From Simmondsia chinensis (taxonomy: Eukaryota; Streptophyta; Magnoliopsida; Caryophyllales; Simmondsiaceae), in NCBI GenBank assembly GCA_018398585.1, contig JAGTTD010000010.1:2435501-2499500 (forward strand): a stretch of DNA of 64,000 nucleotides, read 5' to 3'. The notes under the pieces were generated by a model that was given only the letters and a program-made list of their open reading frames with translations, made no database searches and was not told the origin of the DNA. Shown piece after piece: positions 21,960-33,959 of the stretch (within the stretch, counting starts at the first letter, position 1; each line of letters opens with the position of its first letter). Position numbers and translations under genes: made by a program.

Positions 21960-23040
21960 GTAAAAAGAGTTATCGTTAAAATAAAAATAAAATTACTCAA
22001 GATGTTTTAAAAATTTATCCCGCCTCTCTTTGCCTTCAACTTGGTGGTTAAAGAAAATGAGGGTAATGATGGTAAGTTTTTACCCTCTTTACCCTTGAAA
22101 AATTTTGTCAAAGGGGGTAACGATTTACCCAAAGTAGAGCACAATCCCAAGTGACCTACGCAACTACTTGAGGCACCCAAATTTTAGGAGCCATGAAATT
22201 TTTGTAGTTTGTCATATATGGGGGGCACATTTGAAAATTTTTGTTTGGAACTCGAAAATATCGAGACCAACCCTGGGTTTACCCCCCTTTATCCCGTTGC
22301 CAAACAAGGAGTTATGTATGTGACATTTCATTATATACAATGAGTTATAATGAGTATTTAAAATTTTAAATGCCTCATGTCGAAACTTGGTGAAGTTTTG
22401 CCAAAATTTAATCAATTTTCATTATAAAACCTTGATATGATAAAATATTAAGCTATATCATTATTTTCAATTAAAATTTAACATATTGTGTAAAAAATTT
22501 CAATTAAGATATTATGTACCACATTCACAATTCTCTTAAAAAGTTATTGAATTTTGGCAAAACGTACCTTACTAATAAAATTTTAAAACTTTAAGGTATT
22601 GAGTGATAAAACTTTTAAATTTCAAAAACCTCATTATATATATTGAAATACCGGTACCAAGGTATCTAAGTGATAAATTCTGGATGAATATTAACATTTT
22701 TATAAATGTCTTTGATGACCAAAAATAAAATAATGTAGTTAGTATATTGTAATACCACGCTTGGCTCGGTTCAGTGGCAATAACTATCGTAGTTAAAGAC
22801 GCCACTCAAATCGAATCTCACTAATAGTAAAATTACCCTTGAGTTGTCATCTCCCATAGTGACACTTACAAAAACATTATTGTATATTCTTATCATCTTA
22901 CATATAAAAACATTATATTAAATATTAACTTTAATTGATTATTTACATCAAAGACATTTATACTATTATTTAGTGTTTTTGTAATTACTTTAAGTTTAAT
23001 TGTGATAATTTAATTTCTATATAATTTATTATACACTATA

Positions 23041-23090
<50 letters not shown>

Positions 23091-24233
23091 GAATAATGAC
23101 ACATATATTAGCTAGTACTAATAATAAAACATCATTTATTTGAGGTATGTTTAAATTAGTTCGAACATCTCAATTACTCAAAAAAAGCTCACTCAACTTA
23201 TTTTGAATCAATAAATTCTCTAGACCGATTGTCTTTCACTTATTAGAAAAAATATTCATTTTTTAAAACACTGGTATACAAAACTACACTCCAATAAGAA
23301 TTCAACATCCTAATTAGTCTTCGACCCTAGAAAAAAAAAATCCTAATTGGTTCACCTAGAAATGTGCCTTAACTGCTATCATTCTTGTAGGCCGATCAAG
23401 ATCCTAAGCTACTTAAGCAGTCACTTAGGACCCATATTTTGTTAATGACCCCTTTTAAAAATTAAATTTTTTTTTCTATAATTAGCGATACAAATCGCAA
23501 CACATGATAGGCCACTCGAACAAGTGAAGCCTAAGAAAAACACAAAAAACCTTGAAAAAATAGAAACTGAAAACACCGAAGAAAACAGAAAAATAAGACA
23601 AAAACAATAAACAAGCAAAAAGGAACATTTAGTTATATTATGATTTCATAACTAAAGAAATAACGATTTAGGTATGTTCAGGTTAACACCTTGAAGAGAG
23701 AAGACTGCGTACATCCATCCCCCCCCCAACAACCTTGCGCGGGAGGGAGCCCTTGAGACATTGGGAATGTTCAGAAATAACGATTTAGGTAAAGTATATC
23801 ATATGTACATATGTAATATAAATGACTCACATGAGATATCATAATATAAAAATAGCTTATTTGAGACGTGTTTAAACTAACCTATAAACCTCAATTATTT
23901 AAAATATATATGTATCGGTCGAAACTTGTTTTAAACCTCGAGAATTTATGAACCAGTCTTATATCGTCTTTTGTTTGTTTTGTTATCCATTACGGCACTC
24001 TATTTGTTCCCTCCTAAGCCAAAACCAAGCTTCCATTTTCACGTCACATCTCACAAATTGATGCCGTAGCTTGATGTATTAATAGCAGCTTTGCAAGCAA
24101 ACTATACAATAACATATATAATTTTATATACTTAATATAATATATGCTATAAAATTATACGAATATGCTAATTCTAAAGCTCTATTATGTCGTTTGCATT
24201 TTATTTGATCATACGTTAACAATTTGGACTTTG
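21960..24233. other. Intergenic repeat remnants
   Basis: AT-rich. 22420-22690 carries the dispersed 'aaggtatctaagtgataa' repeat type also seen near 4900, 48700 and 57900. A long (TA)n microsatellite lies at about 23045-23085. No coding exons were recognised. Confidence 0.5.
23675..23772 (+). mobile_element. SINE tail with a 19-bp target duplication
   Basis: 98 bp of tail domain: 'gactgcgtacatccatcc', a C run, 'cgggagggagcccttgag', then 'acattgggaatgttc'. Perfect 19-bp duplications (agaaataacgatttaggta) lie at 23656-23674 and 23773-23791. Confidence 0.92.
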
Positions 24234-25966
24234 ACTATAATAGACAAAAGTCCCATTTTTGTCACTTTATAATAGATAAAAGTCTCATTTTGGTTACCAA
24301 ATAAATTAGTCACCATACTTAAATTTTAAAAGATTCAGTCATCCAATTCTTCAAAAATATTTTATTTGGTCACCAAAGTCATTTAAAATTAGAAAAATTA
24401 GCCACCCAACTCAAATTTGAGAAAATTTGGTCACCCAACTCCTAATGAAAATCACCTTTAGTCACCCAAGTAATTTAAAACTAATTAAATTCAGTGCTTA
24501 AATAAAAAATAATAAATTTAATTATATTTTTTAAATTATTTATTTCACTAGTCTCTAATTTTATAATTTCATTAAAAATTTATCCATTTTTTTAAATAAT
24601 ATTTTATCTTTTATTTTGTAATCAAATTAGTCCTCATTTGATCATTAATATTGGATAAAAATTAAAAAAAAATAATTAATTTTGTCATAAAATAAAATAT
24701 AAAAAATATTTTAAACAAAAAATATAATAATTTAAATATACTTATAATTATAAACAACTAAAAATTTAAAATATTTATCTAAATTAAATACTTTACTAAA
24801 ATTATCCTCAAATTAATTAAAAAAATCAAAATTTCCCCCCAAGACCCATTTTCATTGATCAGCCCCCTACCAAAAAAAAAATCATCTTCTGCGAATCCCG
24901 AACCCTCCAACTCTATATTAAATTTGGAATTTTTATATTTAAGCAATGAATTTATCATTTTAAAATCATGTAAGTGATCAAAAATAATTTTTTTAAGTTG
25001 GAAAATTGAGTTTTCTGAATTTTGATTTGGATGACCAACTTATTCATTTAAAATACTTGGGTGACTAAATAAATTTTTATTAGAAGTTAGATAATCGAAG
25101 CTTTTAGAATATAATTTGAGTGACCAATTTGTCAATATTAAATTATTTGGGTGACTAAATAAGATTTTAATTAGGAGTTGAATGATGAATTATCTAAAAT
25201 TTGAGTTAGGTGACTAAATATTTTAAATTTTGAGTTGGGTGACCAACTTGTCCATTTTTGGTCACCTTAGTAACCAAAATGGTACTTTCACTACAACAAA
25301 AAAGGATAAATCTCGGCGCTTTTTTTTGGAATTCTCGGCGCAAAAAAACGCCGAGAATTTCATTATCGGCGCCGAAAAATAAAAGCGCCGGTATTCTCTC
25401 GGAGCTTATAAAACGCCAATAGTCTATCGGCGCTTATAAACGCCGATATTTTTCGGCGTTTTTTATTGTCGAGATTTTTCGAGTTTTTTAGATACCCTAT
25501 TTTTACTTCTTAGCATGGACATTTAACAAACAGCCTGTATTGTCTATTTATTTGTGCATATTTTCCCCCCACACACACACACACATATATATATACAAAA
25601 AATTACTTAATAAAAAAATATCAACTAAACTGATAAATTTTTCACAAGATTCCAAATTCGACAATCAAAATATTACATCATTGTCAATGTACTTTGATAG
25701 TTCAATACAAAATTTGAGATTTTTTCCACTCCAAATATCAACATAATTAATCTAATAACCAAAAAAAAAATTATATACAATGCTAACTTAGTCAAGTACA
25801 TTCTTCACAAATATATCAATCAACCAAATGAGCTTGGCGTGCTTGGAGATGCCAAAAAATTTGGGGGTTCACCGTCACCTGATCCCGATTCATCTCTACC
25901 CTGTATAGACAACACAATAGATTTAGTATATCTGATCCAAAATTTTGCTTCACATGGTAAATTCAT

Positions 25967-28483
25967 ATAGTTTCCCAAAAGTACCAACCCCAATGCCACC
26001 TTTTGTCTCAATCATTCACATCATCAATTTCATTATTTACAAAGGATTAGAAAGGCGATTATTTGCATTATAGTACAAACAAATACAAATTAAATAGATT
26101 ATCTTACCGGATCAGCAACCGCAGTAATAATTGCTCGACCTTTTGCTATCATTTCATATGATGCTTGGCCAGAAGAAACCGCATCATAGATGGGTAGGAG
26201 CCTTCTCATTTGCTGCTTTACATTGGCCAATTCTATTTTCATATTTTGTAATTCGACATGATCACCGGTACGGTCGAGTCCCTTTTTCTTTAGTTCACCC
26301 CTGACTCCGTATATATCACTCCTCTTCACGCCAAATCCAGAGCCTACCACTCGATAGCCCGGATTTTCCTGTTCATACATTAGCTCTGCAAATACTTCCT
26401 CCTCGATTTCTGATTGAGGTCTGGAAGAAGATCCAAGTCGAGCCTCAACTATTTCTCTAGCTGTATCCTACAAAGAAGAGAAAAAGACATTAAATACATT
26501 TAAATTAAAAGAAATGTGAGATAATAATAAAACCCACCATAAATTCTTGTGAAACCGTGTTCTCAAAAAAGCCACCACTTTTCCTGGTAAAACTCTATAC
26601 TGGTGGGCTTCCTCCCTTTATTAATTTCCTACAATCAACACGTCAACATAAGTCTTAACTAATTTAACAGGTAGATAGTAATAATACACTAAACATATAC
26701 TGAAGTCCTTACAAAACTATCTCTTTTATTGGCATAACTTGTTGAACCAGTTGTGTGAAGCTGATTCTGCTTGGCACGTGCTTCTTTGCCGCATTTACTC
26801 TTCTCCTGACATTGGAAATGAACATCAATCCAAGAAAAACTTTACATTCATAATCAATATCAATCTGCTTCCCCCTTTTTGACAAATCAAAAATTACTTA
26901 AAAAGAAATTATTTTACCTTACCTTGTGGAGAAAAAAAAAATGTACCAAAGTTATCCATTGGTCACGATTAACTCCTCGTGGCACTGTTGCAATAACTTC
27001 AGCCTCAGTTTTGTTCCCTTGGCAATATTGCGCTTTCAAGCTCGTCTTATAACCCCTCCACATTTTGCCAAGATGCTGTAGTATTGATTTATCAATCAAT
27101 ACATCACTGGGCATTGAAAATTTTTCCTAAAACATAAAATCCAACAATGATGTCACAAAAAGGCAAGGGAATAGTAAGAAGGTATAAAGCAGTAGTTGTA
27201 CTAGTAAGAGAGCAACCACATTTCAGTGATATATCCAAATTTCACTCGAACAGTAAAATTTGATAGAAGAACCTATTGCCAATTATACTATTGAATTAAA
27301 TTAACACAATTAAGAGTATAAAACCTTAATTAATACAATGATAAAGTTTAAAAACTTCAGACATACATATTATATCATATATATAAAGTAAACTTCAGAC
27401 ATAAATAATACTTACTCGGATAACCTCAATAGCTTCTGCTTTGTATTAGTCATTCATCGTACGCCAATCTCTTACTCCGAGCGGACAAAACCGTCCCGTT
27501 TTTGCAACCTCTCCAATAAACCGGATCAACAAATCGCCACCCTTTCTAATTGGTTGGCGTAGGTCATTGAACCGCACAATAATTCTTACACCTTCAGGAA
27601 GATGCCATACTTCCTTAACTGGTATCGTCCTTAAGGTACTCAAGTTACCTTGGCCATCTATTAACGATTAAGATATACCATTACTTTTCTAATTGATTGA
27701 AAAATTATTACCATAATTAATACTATAAAATTGAAAATATTTACCGATAAGTTGAAGTAGCTCCCTCTCATCAAATGGCACGTCAGTGGACCAAACACCA
27801 ACTTCCCTGACTGGTCCCTCTGCTTCAGATGTTGACGGTCTTGGCCCACTGTCATCACCTCCTTCATTTTTCGGTGTTGCTGTTGAGGACTGCACTGATT
27901 TGCCACTTCTAAAAAACCTCCTCATTGTGAATCCACGCTTTTCCAAAAACAAAAGAACTAGTAGATGTATAATAGAACGTACAAAAATAAAATGAGAAGC
28001 AAATATGTTCCGTAAAATAAATAATCAATAATGAAACAAAGATCATGGACAAAATGAAACAACATGTACAAAAGAAAACTAACATACATGGACAAAATAA
28101 AACAACACGTACAAAAGAAAACTAACATACATGGAGGGAGGAATATCAACTCCGATACTTTCTCGTAGTAATCCACCAATATCATCTCGCTCTATGGCCC
28201 TTCCCTCATTATTATTGGTAGATGTTTGACTATTGCATCTCAATTGTTGAACAATATCTTCTTTTCCATGAAAAATCCATTTCTTATACTTTGGCCAAAA
28301 ACCCTTAAAAAGGATATGATATTCCACATCTTCTAATGAGAACCATTTGGCTACTTTGCATTTATTACATGGACATCGAGTTTTTCCTTCTATAAGGTTT
28401 TCTTTAGCCAACTTAATGAATTCAATGACACCATCAGTATAAGCTTGACTAATCCTTGGTTGCGTGATCCAACTCGTATCCAT
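25967..28483 (-). pseudogene. CACTA gene: Tnp_assoc N-terminus joined to a Transposase_24-like region
   Basis: Minus-strand exons: about 28142-28483 (MDTSWITQPRISQ..., with RCPCNKCK and GFWPKYKKWIFHG, typical of the transposase-associated domain); about 27706-27940 (MRRFFRSGKS...); 27420-27655 (WHLPEGVRIIVRFN, PIRKGGDLLIRFIG); 26925-27125 (GKMWRGYKTSLK, VNRDQWITLVHFF); about 26715-26805 (CGKEARAKQNQ); then about 26103-26470, rich in charged and coiled-coil-like residues (LKKKGLDRTGDHVELQNMKI). The middle exons match the plant Ptta/En/Spm Transposase_24 family. A TAA follows WRTMND at about 27446, and the exon near 26570-26630 also breaks. I therefore call it decayed. Exon edges away from the domains are approximate. 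Confidence 0.7.
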
Positions 28484-29114
28484 ATCTCTAAATATTAAGT
28501 AGTGCAATCAAATTACCTAAAAATTTGAAAAAAGATAGAGTTCATAAGACAAATATTTAATCAACCAATCAAAATATATACAAATACAAAAACAAATAAT
28601 TAATGGGACTTAGGAGAAGTTAGAAATTAAAGTAAGATACATGAGTTCCTTATAATCAATTTTAATCCTCTAATGTGAAGGATCCATCTAAACGAGGGAT
28701 ACAGCAACAAAGTTTTATTTTTCCAAATTTAAAAATTATGAAATCGATATCTAATCTCCCTGACATTAACAAATTGAACTCACAAGCGCCACCAACACAT
28801 AATTTTAAACATCAATCAAACACAGTAACACAAGAATTTCGTCAAAACAACAATTTTTTGTATTAATCAATTGAAATGTTGAGATGCAACGATAGAATCA
28901 TTCGAACCATAGCATTAAGGATGCGCATGAAGCAGGGGAAAGTGTGAAACGGCGATAATACAAAACTATAATAAAACTACTTCAACTAACTCAAATGATA
29001 TAACACTTGTAGAAGAATAAGCAGTCCAATAAAAATAAAAACCGAAACTAGGGCAAGGACATCACATACTAACAGCAAAGCAAGAGCAACTGTGAAATCG
29101 GAAGGTGAGGGTGA

Positions 29115-29205
29115 GAGACGAAAGCTGGCGGCGACGGTGAGAGGCGAACCCGGGCGGCGACGGTGAGAGGCGAACCCGGGCGGCGACGGTGAGAGGAGAA
29201 TGCCG
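29115..29205. repeat. 26-bp GC-rich tandem repeat in the CACTA 5' region
   Basis: About three copies of a unit containing 'cggcgacggtgagaggcg' and 'aacccggg', inside a longer GC-rich, 'gtgaggg'-rich stretch (29085-29350) just inside the element's promoter end. Confidence 0.8.
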
Positions 29206-29603
29206 GCGGCGACGCGGTTGGAAATCGGGTGGTGAGGGTGAGAGACGAACGTGCTTTGCGAGGGCGAGGATGAGAGACGAGGGTTAGGGTTTGCGGGAGG
29301 TGAGGGCGAGAGACGACGGTGAGAGCGCGAGAAATGAGGGTTAGGGTTTGTTCGGGGTATTTATACCCGGCGAGAAGCGCCGATATTTTTTGCGTCGTTT
29401 AAAAGCGCCGAGAATTTTCGACGCTTTGTCTCGACGCATTTAAACGCCGAAATTTCTCGACGTTTGTATAAACGCCGATAATTATGCGCCGAGAATTGCC
29501 CTTTTTTGTTGTAGTGTTTTGTCAACTATAATATCTCTCAAATTATACTGCTTTCCAGTTTATGTTATGCCGTGGTTTTGTCTCCACTTACTATACTTAC
29601 CAT

Positions 29604-29669
29604 ACCCCCAGACCTTGCTTTTGCGAGAGCCCTTTGAAGGCACTGGGTTTGTTATTGTTGTTGTTGTTG
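29604..29669 (+). mobile_element. 66-bp SINE/LINE tail insertion
   Basis: Only 'acccccagaccttgcttttg', 'cgagagccctttgaagg', 'cactgggtttg' and TTG repeats. Perfect 16-bp duplications (ttactatacttaccat) lie at 29588-29603 and 29670-29685. 'gcttttgcg' resembles the LINE-type tails more than the SINE ones. Confidence 0.92.
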
Positions 29670-30177
29670 TTACTATACTTACCATCAATTCAGAGAGTTG
29701 TTATTATTCGAACAAAAATTGTTATTGTTAGATTAAATATATCACTTATAAACAATAAGAGCTACAAAATTACCTTAGAAACAACGATCTTATTTTAAAT
29801 AATAATTTTACTCTGATAATAATATTATTCAAAATTTATTAAATGATGAAAAGTAATTATGTAATATTATTTTTAATAATTTGATTAATTTCGGACCCAA
29901 AAAAAAATAATAATTCGATTATTTTTTAGTACATATGTTTGTGGTATGTCTAATTTTGCAAGGAAAGTAAAGAAAAGTCTTTGGTATGCATTCAATTTCA
30001 TTAATTAACTCGCGGCCATTAACATTTATTATGGCTGCTTGTACACGACAGTCACGTGCGTCTCCTTTCGCTTGAAAGTGACATATTAACCACTATTAGG
30101 TATTTATTGCGTAATTATTAGCCTCGGGAAGGAAAAAAAAATTATTATTATCAGAGTAACGATGTAGAAATATTTAT

Positions 30178-30364
30178 CGGGGCTTTACTTTAATGGTAGG
30201 AGATAAGTAAGGGGGGAAGAGTATTGCTTTAAGTCAAAAGATTTAGAGTTTGATTCCCACTTTGAACCAATCCCTGGGGAATAATCATTGGTGTGTGAGT
30301 CGCCGTATGGGTCGGGGTTTATCAGGTAATCAAGTTTCTCGTTAGCAAAGGTTAAGAAGCATCT
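30178..30364 (+). mobile_element. tRNA-derived SINE-like insertion
   Basis: It has an A-box-like 'tttaatggtaggag' near 30190 and a B-box-like 'gagtttgattccc' at about 30247. It is flanked by 10-bp repeats (aaatatttat) at 30168-30177 and 30365-30374. It ends without a poly(A) run. Moderate support only. Confidence 0.55.
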
Positions 30365-30576
30365 AAATATTTATTTCATAAGAGTTTATTCGATCCAATT
30401 GTACCACTTAATTTTTTAAAAGACTATTTTTTAAGGTCTTTTATGACTCTCATTGTTTGTAAATCATATTATTGTTTAGTCAATAATAATTTTTGTTATG
30501 ACAATAATAACTCTCTTTTTCTAACCTGTCACATTTATTTCATTTTTTTTGTTATTTTATCACTCAATAGCTGTTA

Positions 30577-30631
30577 ATAATTAAACATGTAATTAGTGCA
30601 TTATATTAAACATGTAATTAGTGCATTATAT
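30577..30631. repeat. 26-bp tandem duplication
   Basis: 'taaacatgtaattagtgcat' plus a few bases, twice in a row just upstream of a retroelement tail. It may be replication slippage or part of that insertion event. Confidence 0.8.
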
Positions 30632-30634
30632 TTC

Positions 30635-30752
30635 CAAGGCTGGGGGTCCTAGGAAACAACCTCTCTTCAGGGTAGTCCCCTTGGAGAGGGAAAGCTGCGT
30701 ACATATTCCTCCCCTGACCCTACTTTTACGGGAGCCCTTGGAGGCACTGGAT

Positions 30753-30781
<29 letters not shown>
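30635..30781 (+). mobile_element. LINE-type tail copy with (TTG)n
   Basis: It starts 'ccaaggctgggggtcctagg' and contains 'cttcagggtagtccccttgg', 'agctgcgtacat' and 'ggaggcactgg', with about eight TTG units. The 'cagggtag' variant is the one carried by the RTE-type LINE at 58439-59109, so this is more likely a 5'-truncated LINE than the 5S-headed SINE. No clear target duplication. Confidence 0.75.
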
Positions 30782-30783
<2 letters not shown>

Positions 30784-31518
30784 ATTTCAATTGGAAGATA
30801 ATATATATAATTTATAAAATTATAATAATTTATTTTTAACAACAAAACGGCCACCGATTGACAATAATAATAATTTCGATATCGTCAGAAAAGCTGATAA
30901 TCATATCGCAACTGATGTGTTCTTAACATATGCCCATTACGAAGTCCGAAGTATGTATCCATCAGACACATGTTAAACAGACCTTCATATTATTGTCAAA
31001 TAATATTAGAAAAAAAATTTAGGGCTAATTGGATTTATATACTTTATATTTTATTTCCCTGTAACTTGTTTTTGTTTTGGAATTTCACCTTTTTCTTTCC
31101 ATTGAAATTTTTTATCGACAAGAATGACCACTGGCCACAAAACACTAATGTAACATATTCATTCAAGATTACGTTTGAAAGTTCACAACGGTTGACTACA
31201 TCACCGTCTATGATTACAAACATTTAGATGGGCAGCTCTGTTACACAAATTAGACGTTGAAATTACAGTAATGGTTAAAATCCAGCTCTCAAGTTAGAGG
31301 CTTCTTCTACCACTATAATAATTGATATTATATCATATGCTTTAATAAGTCAAATAACGTTTGACCAATATTTCATGTATAAAGCTGAATAATACTCAGA
31401 CTTAGTAGATCCCGTATAATTTCTTTACAGTAATTTACTGACAGTCGCAGGAATAACGTCGATACCTCCACCTGTCAATGTTACCCATAATGAGTATTTG
31501 TACGTATACTTTACCCTA

Positions 31519-32044
31519 TGTTGCGTTTGGTTTAGATTTTTAACAACTTAAAGTTGTGAAAAAACTCTGATTGACTATAAGGTTTATGTTTGGCTGAACA
31601 AACAGATTTTTTTTACATCTTTTTAATAATTTAACAGAAAAATAAGAAATATATTTTATAACTAAGTAAAAAAATATGCAAAATTGGATTTTTCATAGTT
31701 TATTTCAGAAGAATATTTTTTTCACCATTATGACCCACGTTTACTCTTTATCACCACTCCCACCTACGACCGCTCCTTTTACTCATATGGGTCTCTACGA
31801 GCACTACCTTCCACAATGACCAATCATAACCACATTTCTTTCCTACTTACTATTACATCATTAAGTATTTTTTTATGATTATAATAGCTAATTATTTTTT
31901 TAATTTGTACCAAATATTTCATCATGTAAAAAAGGTCTCTCTGTACTACATAATCAAGTACTTCATTGTGAAAAGATTTAAATCTTAAATAAATAAATAT
32001 TATTAAAACAGATAAGTTGAAATAAGATAAATCAAAACGCAACC
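31519..32044. mobile_element. Tourist-like (PIF/Harbinger) MITE
   Basis: Ends are (t)GTTGCGTTTGGTTTAG and AAATCAAAACGCAAC, with 3-bp flanks cta/tta. Its closest relative is at 55640-57252, whose ends read GGTTGCGTTTGGTTC/GCAACC with a clean TTA duplication. About 526 bp, with no transposase. Confidence 0.65.
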
Positions 32045-32187
32045 TTATATCTTGTACCACCAACAACAAGTTTTGCATGGTGCCATCCTTACAGTGAGCC
32101 CAACTGTCCCAATGCATATTGTTGGGCTTCAATACCTTACACTTTCGTAGTGGGCTTTCAAAGAAATGGGCCCATTATTATGATAAT

Positions 32188-32334
32188 TTTTGGTAACGGG
32201 ACTGAATTGCCCCGCCCGCACTCCTTATAAGCAGGTAAGTGATGAATACATTCTCAACGAGAATTGAACTCCTCATCCTTGGGTGATAACTGCATAGGTC
32301 GGAGACGCCACCAACTGAGACGCTCTCATGATGA
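32188..32334 (-). mobile_element. tRNA-derived SINE with an 18-bp target duplication
   Basis: On the minus strand the head reads 'gagagcgtctcagttggtgg' (A box) and 'aggagttcaattctcgttga' (B box). A GC-rich body ('aaggagtgcgggcggggcaa') follows and it ends 'cccgttaccaaaaa'. Perfect 18-bp duplications (gcccattattatgataat) lie at 32170-32187 and 32335-32352. Confidence 0.87.
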
Positions 32335-32476
32335 GCCCATTATTATGATAATGTTTTGGCAATAATTAGTATTTTGAGTTTTTTTTAATCTTGTTTTTTG
32401 CGTTATTGTGGGTGAATTTTACAGAGTTTGTCCGTCTTGTTATCGGTCTACATTTTATAAATGTGAAACATCCCAA

Positions 32477-32511
32477 CAACAACATACTCAATGCCTCAAA
32501 GGCTTCCACAT
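32477..32511 (-). mobile_element. 35-bp SINE tail insertion
   Basis: Just 'caacaacatactcaatgcct' and 'caaaggcttccacat', the extreme 3' end of the 5S-SINE family. Perfect 17-bp duplications (aatgtgaaacatcccaa) lie at 32460-32476 and 32512-32528. This is the smallest clear insertion in the window. Confidence 0.9.
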
Positions 32512-32989
32512 AATGTGAAACATCCCAATTATACAAAATTGTTGTTAATCAGTTAACTAATTTGTACTTGAATAAATCACGAGATAAGGATTTGTAGTCT
32601 ACGGAGATAGACTGGTGCCATTTTTATTATTATTGAGATACAGTAGATTATAATTAGCGACTGACATCATCAATCTGTCATTGTTACATGGCACAATGTA
32701 AATTGCGAGAAATTTGATACCTTACAAGTTAGGTTATGGGTCATTTTTTTATTTCAACATGGCCATATCGATCTTTAATTAGTTAGATTGTTGTCATATC
32801 TCTATAAAATTAAGAGAAGAAATATAGAATAAGCAACCTGAATATCATAGTTGTTAGCCTGTTATATATTAAAAAAAAGTAAACAGATACAAAGTAGAGT
32901 TACTAAAGGAAAACAACTAGAGTAACAATAGGTTTGTATAATCTTAATCTACCCCCTCAGTTCGAAGTGAGTTTTTTCCCCGAGATACG

Positions 32990-33340
32990 AAGAACAAGAG
33001 GGGGAGGGACCTTTGTTGAAAATATCAGCCAACTATTCCTTTGAATATGGCAAACTCGAGTGTTACCTTGCACCTATTTGTCTTGATTATAGTGAAAATC
33101 AACATCTATATGCTTGGTCCGATTATGGCGATTGGATTAGCAAAAAGATATGTAGTGCAGATGTTGTCACATCGTAGGTCAACTGGATGTCTAGGGAGCA
33201 CCCCCAATATCGCGTAATAGGTGACAAATTCAATGTGTCTTAGAGACACAATAGTTTATGGTTCGATACTCCAAGCTGCGATGGACCTAGAAACTGTCAG
33301 TTACTTTTTATCTTCCATGAGCTCAGGTCTGGCCTTAGGA
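32990..33340 (-). pseudogene. Ty1-copia RNase H relic
   Basis: Minus-strand translation in shifting frames gives pieces such as VTYYAILGVLPRHPVDLR, TTYLFANPI and STKVP. These line up with the end of copia polyproteins (the neighbour-of-tRNA-binding '...HPVKL.CDN...YLFANPI...HIDVDFHY' region of the RNase H domain). It has several stops and no LTR nearby. Confidence 0.65.
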
Positions 33341-33349
33341 TAATAACGG

Positions 33350-33690
33350 GTCAAGGGGGAGTAAGGGCAACGAGGGAGTAAACTCTTTCCCCCGTTTCAC
33401 AAAATATTAAGAGGGGTAATGGGGGATAAATTAGCCCTCTTACCCCCATTTTTCTAACCCAAATTGAGGGGTAAAGGATAGTAAGGTAAATTTTAAAAAA
33501 AGAAACAATTTTGCCCTTATTTTGACTATAACTCTTTTTATCTTTGCTCTTTTACCCAATTGTCAAACAAAGACAACTTATTTACCCCTCTTTACCCGTA
33601 TTCCTGTTAATTTGACATACCTAGATAAAGGCAGGATATTACCTTACCTTCCCCCTCTTTATCCTCCTTTACTCAGTTGTCAAACAAGTA
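33350..33690. mobile_element. MITE-like inverted repeat, 'TTACCCC' family
   Basis: The left part has 'agggggagtaagggcaa' and 'ggggtaatgggggataa'. The right part has 'ttacccctctttacccgt' and 'tttactcagttgtcaaaca', roughly the complement. Similar pieces occur near 20000-20200 and 22020-22320. Precise ends not set. Confidence 0.45.
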
Positions 33691-33959
33691 GCCACAAGTC
33701 AAACATCCACTATATCAAGACAACCTCTCCAATCCACATCAACAGATGTTGCAACGCGAACATCACAACTTATTTGTTGTAAAAGGCCACGATCAACTGT
33801 CCCTTTTCCATAGTAAATGATCCGTTTGACCACCTCCCAATGCAATTGCTTATTACAGTGCACAAAACTCAAGAGGTTTACAACAAACGAAGTATCCAGT
33901 CAAGTAAAGGTCAAGTTTCCAGAATTGGACAAGTCACTAGAATACCTTGGCACGTTAGG

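Larger units (their letters stand above)
25289..29516 (-). mobile_element. CACTA (En/Spm) DNA transposon, 4.2 kb
   Basis: Ends are CACTACAACAAAAAAGG at 25289 and ccttttttgttgtagtg at 29516, flanked by a 3-bp duplication (ttt) at 25286-25288 and 29517-29519. Both subterminal regions (25312-25480 and 29365-29500) carry many 'cggcgctt', 'aaacgccga' and 'ctcggcg' boxes in both orientations, the usual layout for transposase-binding sites. It has one gene on the minus strand. No Transposase_21-type catalytic region is visible, so it is probably non-autonomous. Confidence 0.93.
24243..29524. mobile_element. Mutator-like MITE, split by a CACTA transposon
   Basis: The left end gacaaaagtcccatttt (24243) and the reversed right end (ccaaaatggtactttt...gtc, around 25278-25288 plus 29520-29524) form terminal inverted repeats. 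Exact 9-bp duplications (actataata) lie outside them at 24234-24242 and 29525-29533, as for Mutator-type elements. Without the CACTA insert it is about 1.05 kb, AT-rich, and lined with 'ttggtcacc' on the left half and 'ggtgaccaa' on the right half, so the whole forms a long imperfect palindrome. No coding. Confidence 0.82.

Noticed and set aside
29115..29350. Telomere-like repeats (gggttaggg words near 29283 and 29338)
   Set aside because: Only isolated 'gttagggttt' words within a GC-rich CACTA leader, not an array.
24243..29524. CRISPR-like or phage-like array in the repeated GGTGACC words
   Set aside because: This is a plant nuclear region, the words are short and inverted between halves, and they lie inside a MITE.
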